Notes under the pieces: generated by a model
The model's database searches: none
Told to the model about the DNA's origin: nothing
Seen by the model: only the letters and a program-made list of their open reading frames with translations
Shown here: one piece after another, positions 1 through 7,328 of the stretch
Layout: each line of letters begins with the position of its first letter
Position numbering within the stretch: position 1 is the stretch's first letter
Translations under genes and position numbers: made by a program
Source: Salinibacterium sp.
GTDB lineage: Bacteria > Actinomycetota > Actinomycetes > Actinomycetales > Microbacteriaceae
Assembly: GCA_004297555.1 (NCBI GenBank)
Contig: SCSV01000171.1
Coordinates: forward strand, 1-9,248
Length of the DNA: 9,248 nt
Reading direction: 5' to 3'

Positions 1-75
1 GGGTCGGGCGGGCGCGACCTGAAGTAACCGTCGTCGCGCGGGCGCGACGGGGAGGCAGCCGAGCGAAGCTCGCCC
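1..75. other. Left-edge non-coding stretch, GC-rich and hairpin-rich
   Basis: This short region lies past the stop of the minus-strand operon. I see no gene in it. It holds an 11-bp direct repeat (GCGGGCGCGAC at 8-18 and 38-48) and two inverted repeats, described under the terminator entry. Whatever gene lies further left is outside the window. Confidence 0.6.
32..72 (-). terminator. Candidate terminator of the pyrimidine/LLM operon (two GC-rich hairpins)
   Basis: Reading the minus strand after the TAG stop at 76-78, the first inverted repeat is CGAGC-TTC-GCTCG (60-72). The second is CGTCGCG-4 nt-CGCGACG (32-49), which can pair alternatively as CCGTCG/CGACGG (28-33 with 45-50). Two stem-loops directly after the last gene fit transcription termination. 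No T-run follows either stem on the minus strand, so this would be a non-canonical intrinsic terminator of the kind often proposed in high-GC actinobacteria. Such palindromes also arise by chance in very GC-rich DNA. Confidence 0.4.
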
Positions 76-1092
76 CTATTTCTTGGCGACGATGTGCTCG
101 CGCAGGGCGGGCATCACGGTTTCGCCGTAGACGCGCAGCGTTTCCTCCTTGTTGTCGTGCTGGAGGTAGCCGGCGAACTGATCGACGCCGAGTTCCTTGA
201 GCGCCTTGAGCTTCTCGATGTGCTGCTCGGCGCTACCGAGCACACAGAAGCGGTCGAGAATTTCGTCGGGCACGAAATCGACATCGGCGTTCGAGGCCGC
301 GCCGTGATGGTTGTAGTCGTAGCTCTCACGCGCCGTGATGTAGTCGCTGAGCGCCTTCGGCACGGCGCCATCCGAACCGTGCTTGGCGACGATGTCGGCC
401 ACGTGGTTGCCGACCATTCCGCCAAACCAGCGGGTCTGGTTGCGCATGTGCTCGAAGTTGTCGCCGATGTACATAGGCGCGGCGACGCAGAACTTGATCG
501 CGAGAGGATCGCGGCCGGCGGCAGCCGCTGCATCCCGAACCGTTTTGATCATCCACTCGGCAATGTCGAGGTCCGCGAGCTGCAAGATGTAGCCGTCGCC
601 CACCTCGCCCGCGGCCTTGAGCGCGAGCGGGCCGTAGGCGGCAACCCAGATGTCGAGCTTCGAGCCCGTGCTCCACGGGAACTGGATCTCGGCGCCGTGG
701 TACTCGACGGCGCGGGAATTGGCGAGCTCGCGAATCACGTGCGTCGACTCGCGCAGCTCCTTGAGCGATGCCGGCTTGCCGTTCGTAACGCGCACCGCGG
801 AGTCGCCGCGACCGATGCCCATGATGGTGCGGTTGCCGTACAACTCGTTGAGAGTCGCGAAGAGGGATGCCGTGACGGTCCAGTCCCGCGTCGAGGGGTT
901 GGTCACCATTGGGCCGACGATGATGCGATGCGTCTGACCCAGGATGGCGCTGTAGATCACATACGGCTCCTGCCAGAGCACGTGCGAATCGAACGTCCAG
1001 AAGTACTCGAAGCCGTACTGCTCCGCGAGCTTCGCCAAGTGCACCGTGCGCGAGGCAGGCGGGTTGGTCTGAACGACGACACCGAATTCCAT
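76..1092 (-). CDS. LLM-class oxidoreductase, predicted F420-dependent (CPS_4043/TIGR03842-like)
   Basis: A 338-residue protein of the bacterial luciferase-like fold. The N-terminus MEFGVVVQTNPP, the motif GIGRGDSAVRV (about residues 92-102) and the C-terminal part containing FCVLGSAEQHIEKL resemble the F420-dependent subgroup related to methylenetetrahydromethanopterin reductase. The ATG at 1090-1092 is preferred because AAGGAAG (1096-1102) sits just before it and overlaps the stop of the upstream hydantoinase gene; the frame stays open to 1644 but the extension runs through hydantoinase coding sequence. It is the last gene of a three-gene operon, 8 nt after the hydantoinase stop. The cofactor is inferred from family and from the F420 biosynthesis genes about 2.4 kb away. 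The substrate is unknown. Its place beside pyrimidine-ring enzymes suggests a ring reduction or oxidation step. An FMN-dependent monooxygenase is the main alternative. Confidence 0.9.
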   Translation of the reverse strand: MEFGVVVQTNPPASRTVHLAKLAEQYGFEYFWTFDSHVLWQEPYVIYSAILGQTHRIIVGPMVTNPSTRDWTVTASLFATLNELYGNRTIMGIGRGDSAVRVTNGKPASLKELRESTHVIRELANSRAVEYHGAEIQFPWSTGSKLDIWVAAYGPLALKAAGEVGDGYILQLADLDIAEWMIKTVRDAAAAAGRDPLAIKFCVAAPMYIGDNFEHMRNQTRWFGGMVGNHVADIVAKHGSDGAVPKALSDYITARESYDYNHHGAASNADVDFVPDEILDRFCVLGSAEQHIEKLKALKELGVDQFAGYLQHDNKEETLRVYGETVMPALREHIVAKK

Positions 1093-1100
1093 GTGCTTCC

Positions 1101-2522
1101 TTAGATCAGATACTGCGAGAGGCTGCGCTTGACGAACTGCCCGTCGCCCTTCGCACCGAGGTATTGGTTGTCGTCGATGATGACCTTGCCGCGTGAGAGA
1201 ACCGTGTCGACGTGGCCGTCGATCTCGAAACCCTCCCAGGCCGAGTAGTCCATGTTCATGTGGTGCGTCTTCTCGAATCCTATGGAGGTGTGGCCATTGG
1301 TGTCGTAGATGACGATGTCGGCGTCGGCCCCGGGCTGGATGACGCCCTTCTTGCCATAGAGCCCGAACATGCGCGCTGGGGTCGTGCTCGTCAGTTCCAC
1401 CCAGCGCTCGAGCGAGATCTGGCCGTCCACGACGCCCTGGTAGAGCAGGTTGAGTCGGTGCTCGACGCCGCCGATGCCGTTCGGAATCTTGGAGAAGTCG
1501 CCGAGGCCGAGATCTTTCTGACCCTTCATGCAGAACGGGCAGTGGTCGGTCGAGACCAGTTGCAGGTCGTTCGTGCGCAGGCTCTGCCAGAGGTTCTCCT
1601 GGTGGCCCTCCGCGCGCGCGCGCAACGGCGTGGAGCACACCCACTTCGCGCCCTCGAAACCGGGGGCGCCGAGCTGCTCCTCGAGCGAGAGGTAGAGGTA
1701 TTGCGGGCAGGTCTCGCCAAAGACGTTCTGGCCGTTATCGCGCGCCTCGGCGAGCTGGGCGACCGCTTGCTTGGCGCTCACGTGCACGACATAGAGCGGT
1801 GCACCGGTGACGTTCGCGAGCATGATCGCGCGGTGCGTGGCCTCCTCCTCCAACTGCCAGACGCGGGCGATGCCGTGGTAGTACGGGTCGGTCTTTCCTT
1901 GTGCGAGCAGTTGCTCGACGAGCACGTCGATGGCCGGGCCGTTCTCTGCGTGCATCATGGTGAGCATCCCAGTTTCGGCCGATTTCTGCATCGCGCGCAG
2001 CACCTGGGCGTCGTCGGAGTAGAAAACACCTGGGTAGGCCATGAAGAGTTTGAAGCTCGAAACACCCTCGGCGACGAGGCCGTCCATCGCTTGAAGGGAG
2101 TCGGCGTTGACGTCGCCGATGATTTGGTGGAACGCGTAGTCGATGGCGCAATTGCCCCGCGCTTTGTCGTGCCAGGCTGCGAGACCATCCATCACTTGCT
2201 GGCCGTAGGTCTGCACCGCGAAGTCGATGATCGTGGTGGTGCCGCCCCACGCGGCCGCGCGGGTGCCGGTCTCGAAAGTGTCGGACGCCGCGGTGCCGCC
2301 GAAGGGCAGCTCCATGTGGGTGTGCGGGTCGATGCCACCCGGAATGACGTACTTGCCGCTCGCGTCGATGACGGTGTCCGCGGCGCTCGCGAGATCGGAG
2401 CCGAGCAGCATGGACCCCGGTTCGAGAACGGCGACAATGCGCTCACCGTCGATAAGGACATCCGCGGCACTGCGCCCGGTGGACGTGACGACGGTGCCGC
2501 CCGTGATGAGGGTCGTGGCCAC
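1101..2522 (-). CDS. hydA: Dihydropyrimidinase / D-hydantoinase
   Basis: A 473-residue cyclic amidohydrolase that opens dihydrouracil or dihydrothymine (and 5-substituted hydantoins) to the N-carbamoyl amino acid. The binuclear metal site is complete: His67 and His69 in GGIDPHTH, the carboxylated lysine Lys158 in SSFKLFMAYPG, His191 in MMHAENG, His247 in VVHVSA and Asp326 in STDHCPF. Tyr163 corresponds to the family's substrate-stabilising tyrosine. The length is usual for the family. The start is a GTG at 2520-2522 that shares one base with the TAG stop of the upstream amidase gene (TAGTG), with GGAG at 2528-2531 as ribosome site; this gives the family-typical N-terminus MATTLITGGTVV. The frame stays open to an upstream start at 2579, but that extension lies in the amidase gene. 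Pairing with a ureidopropionase gene favours dihydropyrimidine as the natural substrate over synthetic hydantoins. Confidence 0.95.
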   Translation of the reverse strand: MATTLITGGTVVTSTGRSAADVLIDGERIVAVLEPGSMLLGSDLASAADTVIDASGKYVIPGGIDPHTHMELPFGGTAASDTFETGTRAAAWGGTTTIIDFAVQTYGQQVMDGLAAWHDKARGNCAIDYAFHQIIGDVNADSLQAMDGLVAEGVSSFKLFMAYPGVFYSDDAQVLRAMQKSAETGMLTMMHAENGPAIDVLVEQLLAQGKTDPYYHGIARVWQLEEEATHRAIMLANVTGAPLYVVHVSAKQAVAQLAEARDNGQNVFGETCPQYLYLSLEEQLGAPGFEGAKWVCSTPLRARAEGHQENLWQSLRTNDLQLVSTDHCPFCMKGQKDLGLGDFSKIPNGIGGVEHRLNLLYQGVVDGQISLERWVELTSTTPARMFGLYGKKGVIQPGADADIVIYDTNGHTSIGFEKTHHMNMDYSAWEGFEIDGHVDTVLSRGKVIIDDNQYLGAKGDGQFVKRSLSQYLI

Positions 2523-3370
2523 TACTGCTCCACCGTCGCGGTGTAAGTTTCCGGCCGGCGGTCTCGGTAGAACTGCCAATCGTTGCGCACCTCGCGGATT
2601 AGGTCGAGGTCAAGGTCGCGCACGAGAAGCTCGTCGGACTTGTCGCTGCCGGCGTCGCCGACGAAGTTTCCGCGCGGGTCGACGAAGTAACTCGAACCGT
2701 AGAAATTGACGGCCTTCTCGCCGAACTCGTTGCTCTCGGTGCCGACCCGGTTGTTGGCGGCGATGAAGTACTGGTTCGCGGCGGCGGCAGCGGGCTGCTC
2801 GATCTCCCAGAGTCGGTTCGAGAGGCCGGGCTTGGTGGCGTTCGGGTTGAAGACGATCTGGGCGCCGCCGAGGCCGAGCTCGCGCCATCCCTCGGGAAAG
2901 TGCCGGTCGTAACAGATGTAGACGCCGACTCTGCCGACCGCGGTGTCGAAGACCGGGTAGCCGAGGTTGCCGGGGCGGAAGTAGAACTTCTCCCAAAACT
3001 GCGGCAGGTTCGGGATGTGGTGCTTGCGGTACTTGCCAAGTAAGGTGCCATCCGCATCGATCACGACCGCGGTGTTGTAGTACAGCCCCGGCATCTCTTC
3101 TTCGTAAATCGGGATGATCGTGACGAGGCCGAGCTCTTTGGCGAGTTTCTGAAACCGCTCGACCGTCGGCCCGGGGATCGACTCGGCGTAGTCGTAGTAC
3201 TTCGCGTCCTCGATGATTCCGAAGTACGGGCCGTAGAAGAGTTCCTGGAAGCAGATGATCTGGGCACCGTCTGCCGCGGCATCCCGCGCGAACTGTTCGT
3301 GCTTGGCGATCATCGACTCTTTGTCGCCAGTCCATGTGGCCTGGGTGATGGCAGCGCGTACGACGGTCAT
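2522..3370 (-). CDS. Beta-ureidopropionase-like carbon-nitrogen hydrolase (nitrilase superfamily)
   Basis: A 282-residue amidohydrolase expected to cleave N-carbamoyl-beta-alanine to beta-alanine, CO2 and ammonia, the step after dihydropyrimidinase. The nitrilase catalytic triad is visible: Glu43 in FQELF, Lys116 in YRKHHIP and Cys153 in ICYDRHFPEGWR. The segments NRVGTE, NFYGSSYFVDP and QFYRDRRPETY match the ureidopropionase / N-carbamoylputrescine amidase branch. The ATG at 3368-3370 follows a strong ribosome site GGAGGA at 3374-3379. It is the first gene of the minus-strand operon, and its stop overlaps the hydantoinase start by one base, so the two are probably translated in a coupled way. 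N-carbamoylputrescine amidase is the closest alternative from sequence alone. The hydantoinase partner makes the pyrimidine role more likely. Confidence 0.92.
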   Translation of the reverse strand: MTVVRAAITQATWTGDKESMIAKHEQFARDAAADGAQIICFQELFYGPYFGIIEDAKYYDYAESIPGPTVERFQKLAKELGLVTIIPIYEEEMPGLYYNTAVVIDADGTLLGKYRKHHIPNLPQFWEKFYFRPGNLGYPVFDTAVGRVGVYICYDRHFPEGWRELGLGGAQIVFNPNATKPGLSNRLWEIEQPAAAAANQYFIAANNRVGTESNEFGEKAVNFYGSSYFVDPRGNFVGDAGSDKSDELLVRDLDLDLIREVRNDWQFYRDRRPETYTATVEQ

Positions 3371-3496
3371 GATTCCTCCGGTGTAACAACAGTACCGACG
3401 GTGGGCGCTTTGTTACGGCTGGATGGCGCCTTCGGCGCGACGCGGGTTCTTGGGCAGGTTGTCAGCGGCGTGGGCGTTCGGCCGTAACCTGGCACG
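3371..3496. promoter_or_regulatory. Divergent intergenic promoter region
   Basis: 126 bp separate the amidase gene (minus) from cofD (plus), so promoters for both operons must lie here unless they read in from neighbouring genes. It contains the amidase ribosome site, the GTAACAA inverted repeat, a small stem GCGCC-TTC-GGCGC at 3426-3438, and a candidate leaderless promoter for cofD, listed separately. I see no coding potential in it. Confidence 0.7.
3383..3416 (-). promoter_or_regulatory. Perfect 7-bp inverted repeat over a candidate -35/-10: possible operator
   Basis: GTAACAA (3383-3389) and TTGTTAC (3410-3416) form a perfect inverted repeat with 20 bp between the arms. On the minus strand a TANNNT-type -10 (TACTGT, 3389-3394) and a weak -35 (GTAACA, 3411-3416) with a 16-bp spacer fall inside it, just upstream of the amidase ribosome site. 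The arms would let a dimeric repressor sit across the promoter of the pyrimidine operon. Both the promoter elements and the operator role are inferred. The arms do not match the GlnR layout I checked (GTnAC boxes at 11-bp spacing). Confidence 0.35.
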
Positions 3497-3497
3497 G
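3459..3497 (+). promoter_or_regulatory. Candidate promoter of cofD giving a leaderless mRNA
   Basis: TAACCT (3485-3490) fits the actinobacterial -10 pattern TANNNT. It lies 6 nt before the GTG start, placing the predicted transcription start on the first base of the start codon. No Shine-Dalgarno sequence precedes the GTG, as expected for leaderless translation. The best -35 match, TTGTCA at 3459-3464, is 20 bp away, longer than ideal, so the -35 assignment is weak. Confidence 0.4.
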
Positions 3498-4441
3498 TGA
3501 AGATCGTGGTGCTCTCGGGCGGCGTCGGGGGCGCGCGGTTTCTGCGCGGGCTGCGTTCCGCGGCGGCGGGCTCGGAACTGACCGCCATCGTCAATGTCGG
3601 CGACGACATGTGGTTGACGGGCTTGCGCATCTGCCCCGATCTCGACTCGATCATGTACACGCTCGCCGGGGTCAACGACGAGCAGCGCGGCTGGGGTCGC
3701 GTTGGCGAGTCAGAGCGCGTAAGTGGCGAGCTGCGCGAGTACGGGGTCGGCTGGCCGTGGTTCACGCTCGGCGACCTCGACCTTGGTACGCACATTGCGC
3801 GCACCCATTACTTGCGCTCGGGCATCCCACTGAGCGAAGCAACCGCGCGGCTGGCCTCGCGCTGGGACCTCGGAGTGCGCCTGCTGCCCGCGACGGACGA
3901 CGAGGCCGAAACCCAGGTCGTTCTCGCCGACGGCGGGTCGCTGCATTTTCAGGAGTGGTGGACCCGGCACCGGGCGGCGTTGCCAACACGCGCGTTCGTG
4001 TACCCGGTGGGGAGCTCGAAGCCCGCGCCGGGCGTGCTGGAGGCGATCGTCTCGGCACACGTGATTCTGATCGCCCCCTCGAACCCGGTCGTCTCGATCG
4101 CGCCGATTCTCGCGATTCCTGGAATTCGGGATGCGCTGAGCGCCGCGCGCGCTCCGATCGTCGGCGTCTCGCCCATCATCTCCGGCGCCGTCGTACGCGG
4201 AATGGCGGATGCCTGCCTCACCGCGATCGGGGTGGCCACCGCCGCCGATGCGATCGCCCTGCACTACGGCGCGCGATCTCGCGGCGGCCTGATCGACGCC
4301 TGGCTCGTGGACGAGACGGATGCCGCCCTGACCAGCGCGATTGAGGCGGCGGGGATACGGGCATCCGCCGTCCCACTGTGGATGCGCGACCTGCCGTCAA
4401 GCGCGGCGCTCGCGACGGCTGCTCTCGCCGCCGCGAAATGA
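3497..4441 (+). CDS. cofD: 2-phospho-L-lactate (or phosphoenolpyruvate) transferase CofD/FbiA
   Basis: A 314-residue protein that transfers the phospho-C3 acid moiety from its guanosine-diphospho form to FO, giving F420-0 or dehydro-F420-0. Family signatures run in order: the N-terminal GGVGGARF (residues 8-15), NVGDD (33-37), CPDLDSIMYTLAG (46-58), LGDLDLGTHIART (91-103), APSNPVVSI (193-201) and VSPIISG (224-230). The length is normal for the family. The GTG start at 3497 gives MKIVVLSGGVGG, the canonical N-terminus, with no ribosome site but a -10 element immediately upstream. It is the first plus-strand gene, upstream of fbiC in the same direction but 235 bp away from it. Mycobacteria pair this gene with fbiB; here the cofE gene is on the opposite strand beyond fbiC. 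Sequence alone does not tell me which phospho-acid is used. Confidence 0.96.
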   Translation: MKIVVLSGGVGGARFLRGLRSAAAGSELTAIVNVGDDMWLTGLRICPDLDSIMYTLAGVNDEQRGWGRVGESERVSGELREYGVGWPWFTLGDLDLGTHIARTHYLRSGIPLSEATARLASRWDLGVRLLPATDDEAETQVVLADGGSLHFQEWWTRHRAALPTRAFVYPVGSSKPAPGVLEAIVSAHVILIAPSNPVVSIAPILAIPGIRDALSAARAPIVGVSPIISGAVVRGMADACLTAIGVATAADAIALHYGARSRGGLIDAWLVDETDAALTSAIEAAGIRASAVPLWMRDLPSSAALATAALAAAK

Positions 4442-4443
4442 GA

Positions 4444-4457
4444 GCGCTGGCGAGCGC
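4444..4457 (+). terminator. Small stem-loop directly after the cofD stop
   Basis: GCGCT-GGCG-AGCGC starts three bases after the TGA. It is a perfect 5-bp stem with a 4-nt loop. No T-run follows. It may help end the cofD transcript or protect its 3' end. An alternative pairing, AGAGCG (4441-4446) with CGCTCT (4472-4477), would compete with the larger hairpin downstream. Confidence 0.3.
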
Positions 4458-4473
4458 GGGCGGTCACAAAACG

Positions 4474-4526
4474 CTCTGGATCTGAAGGAACTGCGAGCAA
4501 GGTTCACCGCTCCTTCAAATCCAGAG
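4474..4526 (+). repeat. Long inverted repeat (16-bp arms, one mismatch) between cofD and fbiC
   Basis: CTCTGGATCTGAAGGA (4474-4489) and TCCTTCAAATCCAGAG (4511-4526) pair over 16 positions with one C/A mismatch in plus-strand RNA and a G-U wobble in minus-strand RNA. The loop is 21 nt. The arms are AT-richer than the surroundings, which makes chance pairing from GC bias less likely. There is no T-run after it on the plus strand. It may be the cofD terminator, a processing site or an fbiC leader element. The near-symmetry also fits a protein-binding palindrome. Confidence 0.6.
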
Positions 4527-4676
4527 TCTCGCAAGGTGCGGTGCCTTGGGCGCACGCTTTCTGGAAAGCCGCAGCTCGGCGGCCGCACTTCCACCCTGAG
4601 GTGAGGTCATAGGCTTGATCCGAATCTGGTTCGGCGCCTGGACTTGGGCTTCTCACCTTCAACCCGGCGAGCCACC

Positions 4677-7328
4677 ATGCCCCCCACCGAATCCGCGCGA
4701 GTCACACCCACCGCCTCCTCGATTAGCCGCGCGATCAAGCGCGCAGAATCGGGCGTCACGATTGACGCGACCGAGGCCGAGACGCTGCTGCATGCGAGGG
4801 GCGAGGCGCTCGACCGGCTGCTCGTCGCCGCGAGCCGGGTTCGGGATGCCGGACTCGAGCGCGCCGGGCGACCAGGTGTCATCACCTACTCGCGCAAGGT
4901 GTTCATCCCGGTCACGCACCTCTGCCAGGACCGCTGCCACTACTGCGCTTTCGTGAAGACTCCGGCGCAGCTCGCGCGCGAGGGCAAGGCGATGTTCATG
5001 TCCGCCGACGAAATACTCGAGGTCGCCCGGGCGGGCGCTTCGCTCGGCTGCAAGGAGGCGCTCTTCACGCTTGGCGACCGCCCTGAGGAGCGCTGGCCTG
5101 AGGCGCGCGAGTGGCTCGAAGCCCGCGGCTACGACTCGACGATCGCCTACCTGCGCGCGATGGCGATCCGGGTTCTAGAAGAGACCGGCCTGCTCGTGCA
5201 CATGAACCCCGGCGTGATGACCTGGGAGGAGATCCAGCGCCTCAAGCCGGTGTCGCCCTCGATGGGCATGATGCTCGAGACCACGTCAACGCGACTCTTC
5301 ACCGAGAGCGGCCAAGCGCATTACGGCTCCCCCGACAAAGACCCGGCCGTGCGCCTGCGCGTGATCGAGGATGCCGGCCGCAGCAACGTTCCCTTCACGA
5401 CCGGGCTACTCCTCGGCATCGGTGAGACCTACGCCGACCGCGTCGAGAGCCTCTTCGCGCTTCGCGCAGCATCCCGTCGACATGGGCACATTCAAGAGGT
5501 CATCATCCAGAACTTCCGCTCGAAGATGTCGACCGCGATGATGCGCCGCGACGACCTCCCGCTCGAGGAGTACATCGCCGCCGTCGCCGTCTCACGCATC
5601 GTGCTCGGGCCGGGTGCGCGACTGCAGGCGCCGCCGAACCTCACCGACGAACGAGAGCTTGGGATGCTCGTGCGCGCCGGCATCGACGACTGGGGCGGGG
5701 TCAGCCCGCTCACGCCCGACCACGTGAACCCCGAGCGCGCCTGGCCGCACATCGACGACCTCGCGCGCCTGACCGCGGACGCCGGCTACACCCTCCGCGA
5801 GCGCCTCACGGTTCACCCGCACTACGTGCGCGCGCGGGAGCCGTGGCTCGACCCGCGAGTACTCCCCCACGTTCTCGCGCTCGCATCCGAAGACGGTCTG
5901 GCCGTCGAGGGGCGGATGCCCGTGGGCGCGCCCTGGCAAGAGCCCGACCCTGCCTGGCTCGGCTCCGGCCGCGTCAACCTGCACACCGAGATCGACACGA
6001 CCGGTCGCACGACCGATCGCCGCAGCGACTTCGAGGATGTCTACGGCGACTGGTCGGAGCTGCGGGAGGCGCTCGCGGCCTCGTCGGCGAAGTCAAACTC
6101 CCGCGATGCCACGGCTGGCCCAGGCTCGGGCGCGTCCGCGGGCGATCCGGCCGTGCGCGCCGCACTGCTCAAAGCCGAGGCGAACCCCTCCGGACTGAGT
6201 GACGCCGAGTACCTCGCACTGCTCAACGCCGACGGCATCGATCTTGACGCCCTCGCCGCTCTCGCCGACCGCGTGCGCCACGACACAGTGGGCGATTCCG
6301 TCGGCTACGTCGTCAACCGCAACATCAACTTCACCAACGTCTGCTACACCGGATGCCGGTTCTGCGCCTTCGCGCAGCGCCGCACCGACGCCGACTCCTT
6401 CACCCTCTCAATGCAGCAGGTCGGTGACCGGGTGGACGAGGCCTGGAATATCGGTGCGACTGAGATTTGCATGCAGGGGGGCATCCACCCGGACCTTCCG
6501 GGCACCGCCTACTTCGACCTCGCGCGCGAGGTGAAGCGGCGCCAGCCCGAGATTCACCTTCACGCGTTCAGCCCGATGGAGATCGTGAATGGCGCGACCC
6601 GCACGAGCTTGAGCTACCGCGATTTTCTGCTCGAGGCGCAGTCGGCGGGGCTCGACACGATTCCGGGCACGGCGGCGGAGATCCTCGACGACGAGGTGCG
6701 GTGGGTGCTCACCAAGGGGAAGCTGCCGGCGTCCGCCTGGATCGAAATTGTGACGACCGCGCACCGGCTGGGCATCCGTTCGAGCTCGACAATGATGTAC
6801 GGGCACGTCGACAATCCGACGCACTGGGTCGGCCATCTGCGCACGCTCTCGCGAATTCAGGACGAGACGGGCGGCTTCACCGAGTTCGTGCTGCTGCCCT
6901 TCGTTCATATGAACTCCCCGGTATATCTCGCCGGGGTCGCGCGGCCCGGGCCGACCGCGCAGGAGAACCGAGCCGTGCACGCTGTCGCGCGGCTCATGCT
7001 GCACGGACGCGTCGACCACGTGCAAACCTCCTGGGTGAAGCTCGGCACCGAGGGCACCCAGCTCATGCTGCAAGGCGGGGCGGATGACGTGGGCGGCACC
7101 CTCATGGAAGAGACGATCAGCCGCATGGCCGGCGCCGACAACGGCTCCGAGAAGACCGTCGATGAGCTCGAGAAACTCGCCCTGGACATCGGCCGCTCCG
7201 CGTATCAGCGAACAACGACGTATGGGGTTCCGACGGAGGAGCGGCGGGCGGTTGCTCGCGAGCACGCGGCTACGGGTTACGCGTCGACCGGCAAGTCGTT
7301 GCGGCTGCTGCCGATTGAGGTGACGTAG
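4677..7328 (+). CDS. fbiC: FO synthase, bifunctional FbiC (fused CofG and CofH)
   Basis: An 883-residue radical-SAM enzyme that makes FO (7,8-didemethyl-8-hydroxy-5-deazariboflavin), the F420 chromophore, from tyrosine and 5-amino-6-ribitylaminouracil. It carries two radical-SAM CX3CX2C sites. The first, in the CofG half, is CQDRCHYC (Cys83, Cys87, Cys90). The second, in the CofH half, is CYTGCRFC (Cys556, Cys560, Cys563). A Ser/Gly/Ala-rich linker (about residues 465-492) lies between the halves. Other family segments are LFTLGDRPEERW in the first half, and CMQGGIHPDL and IPGTAAEILDDEVRW in the second. The start is uncertain. The ATG at 4677 gives MPPTESARV and is preferred. A TTG at 4644 would add 11 residues. 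Neither has a strong ribosome site, and the N-terminal 60 or so residues are the least characteristic. The gene ends one base from the convergent cofC stop. Confidence 0.97.
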   Translation: MPPTESARVTPTASSISRAIKRAESGVTIDATEAETLLHARGEALDRLLVAASRVRDAGLERAGRPGVITYSRKVFIPVTHLCQDRCHYCAFVKTPAQLAREGKAMFMSADEILEVARAGASLGCKEALFTLGDRPEERWPEAREWLEARGYDSTIAYLRAMAIRVLEETGLLVHMNPGVMTWEEIQRLKPVSPSMGMMLETTSTRLFTESGQAHYGSPDKDPAVRLRVIEDAGRSNVPFTTGLLLGIGETYADRVESLFALRAASRRHGHIQEVIIQNFRSKMSTAMMRRDDLPLEEYIAAVAVSRIVLGPGARLQAPPNLTDERELGMLVRAGIDDWGGVSPLTPDHVNPERAWPHIDDLARLTADAGYTLRERLTVHPHYVRAREPWLDPRVLPHVLALASEDGLAVEGRMPVGAPWQEPDPAWLGSGRVNLHTEIDTTGRTTDRRSDFEDVYGDWSELREALAASSAKSNSRDATAGPGSGASAGDPAVRAALLKAEANPSGLSDAEYLALLNADGIDLDALAALADRVRHDTVGDSVGYVVNRNINFTNVCYTGCRFCAFAQRRTDADSFTLSMQQVGDRVDEAWNIGATEICMQGGIHPDLPGTAYFDLAREVKRRQPEIHLHAFSPMEIVNGATRTSLSYRDFLLEAQSAGLDTIPGTAAEILDDEVRWVLTKGKLPASAWIEIVTTAHRLGIRSSSTMMYGHVDNPTHWVGHLRTLSRIQDETGGFTEFVLLPFVHMNSPVYLAGVARPGPTAQENRAVHAVARLMLHGRVDHVQTSWVKLGTEGTQLMLQGGADDVGGTLMEETISRMAGADNGSEKTVDELEKLALDIGRSAYQRTTTYGVPTEERRAVAREHAATGYASTGKSLRLLPIEVT

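Larger units (their letters stand above)
4442..4676. other. Hairpin-rich intergenic region between cofD and fbiC
   Basis: This 235-bp region has no convincing gene. Besides the two stem-loops listed separately, it has CAAGG/CCTTG (4532-4536 with 4544-4548), CTTTC-TG-GAAAG (4557-4568) and AGGTGAG/CTCACCT (4599-4605 with 4652-4658). It must supply the fbiC translation start and probably an fbiC promoter; TAGGCT at 4610-4615 fits a TANNNT -10 but has no convincing -35. An untranslated leader with regulatory structure is possible but unproven. Confidence 0.5.

Noticed and set aside
94..1104. Plus-strand open frame opposite the first LLM gene (336 codons)
   Set aside because: It is a mirror of the real gene in GC-rich DNA. 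The minus-strand reading has family motifs and a well-placed ribosome site; this one has neither.
1093..1644. Upstream extension of the first LLM gene
   Set aside because: The frame is open but arginine/proline-rich and lies inside the hydantoinase coding region. ATG at 1092 has a ribosome site and gives the family N-terminus.
1212..2546. Long plus-strand open frame opposite the hydantoinase gene (444 codons)
   Set aside because: It is antisense to a gene with complete catalytic motifs, is rich in Arg, Val and His in the way typical of antisense frames in high-GC DNA, and resembles no family I know.
4474..4526. tRNA or other structured RNA gene in the cofD-fbiC gap
   Set aside because: The region pairs as a single long stem, not a cloverleaf. 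At 53 nt it is too short for a tRNA, and no anticodon or T-arm geometry can be built. I keep it only as an inverted repeat.
4644..4676. TTG start of fbiC, adding 11 residues
   Set aside because: There is no ribosome site before it, and the extra residues are not characteristic. The ATG at 4677 is the simpler choice, although its own ribosome site is weak.
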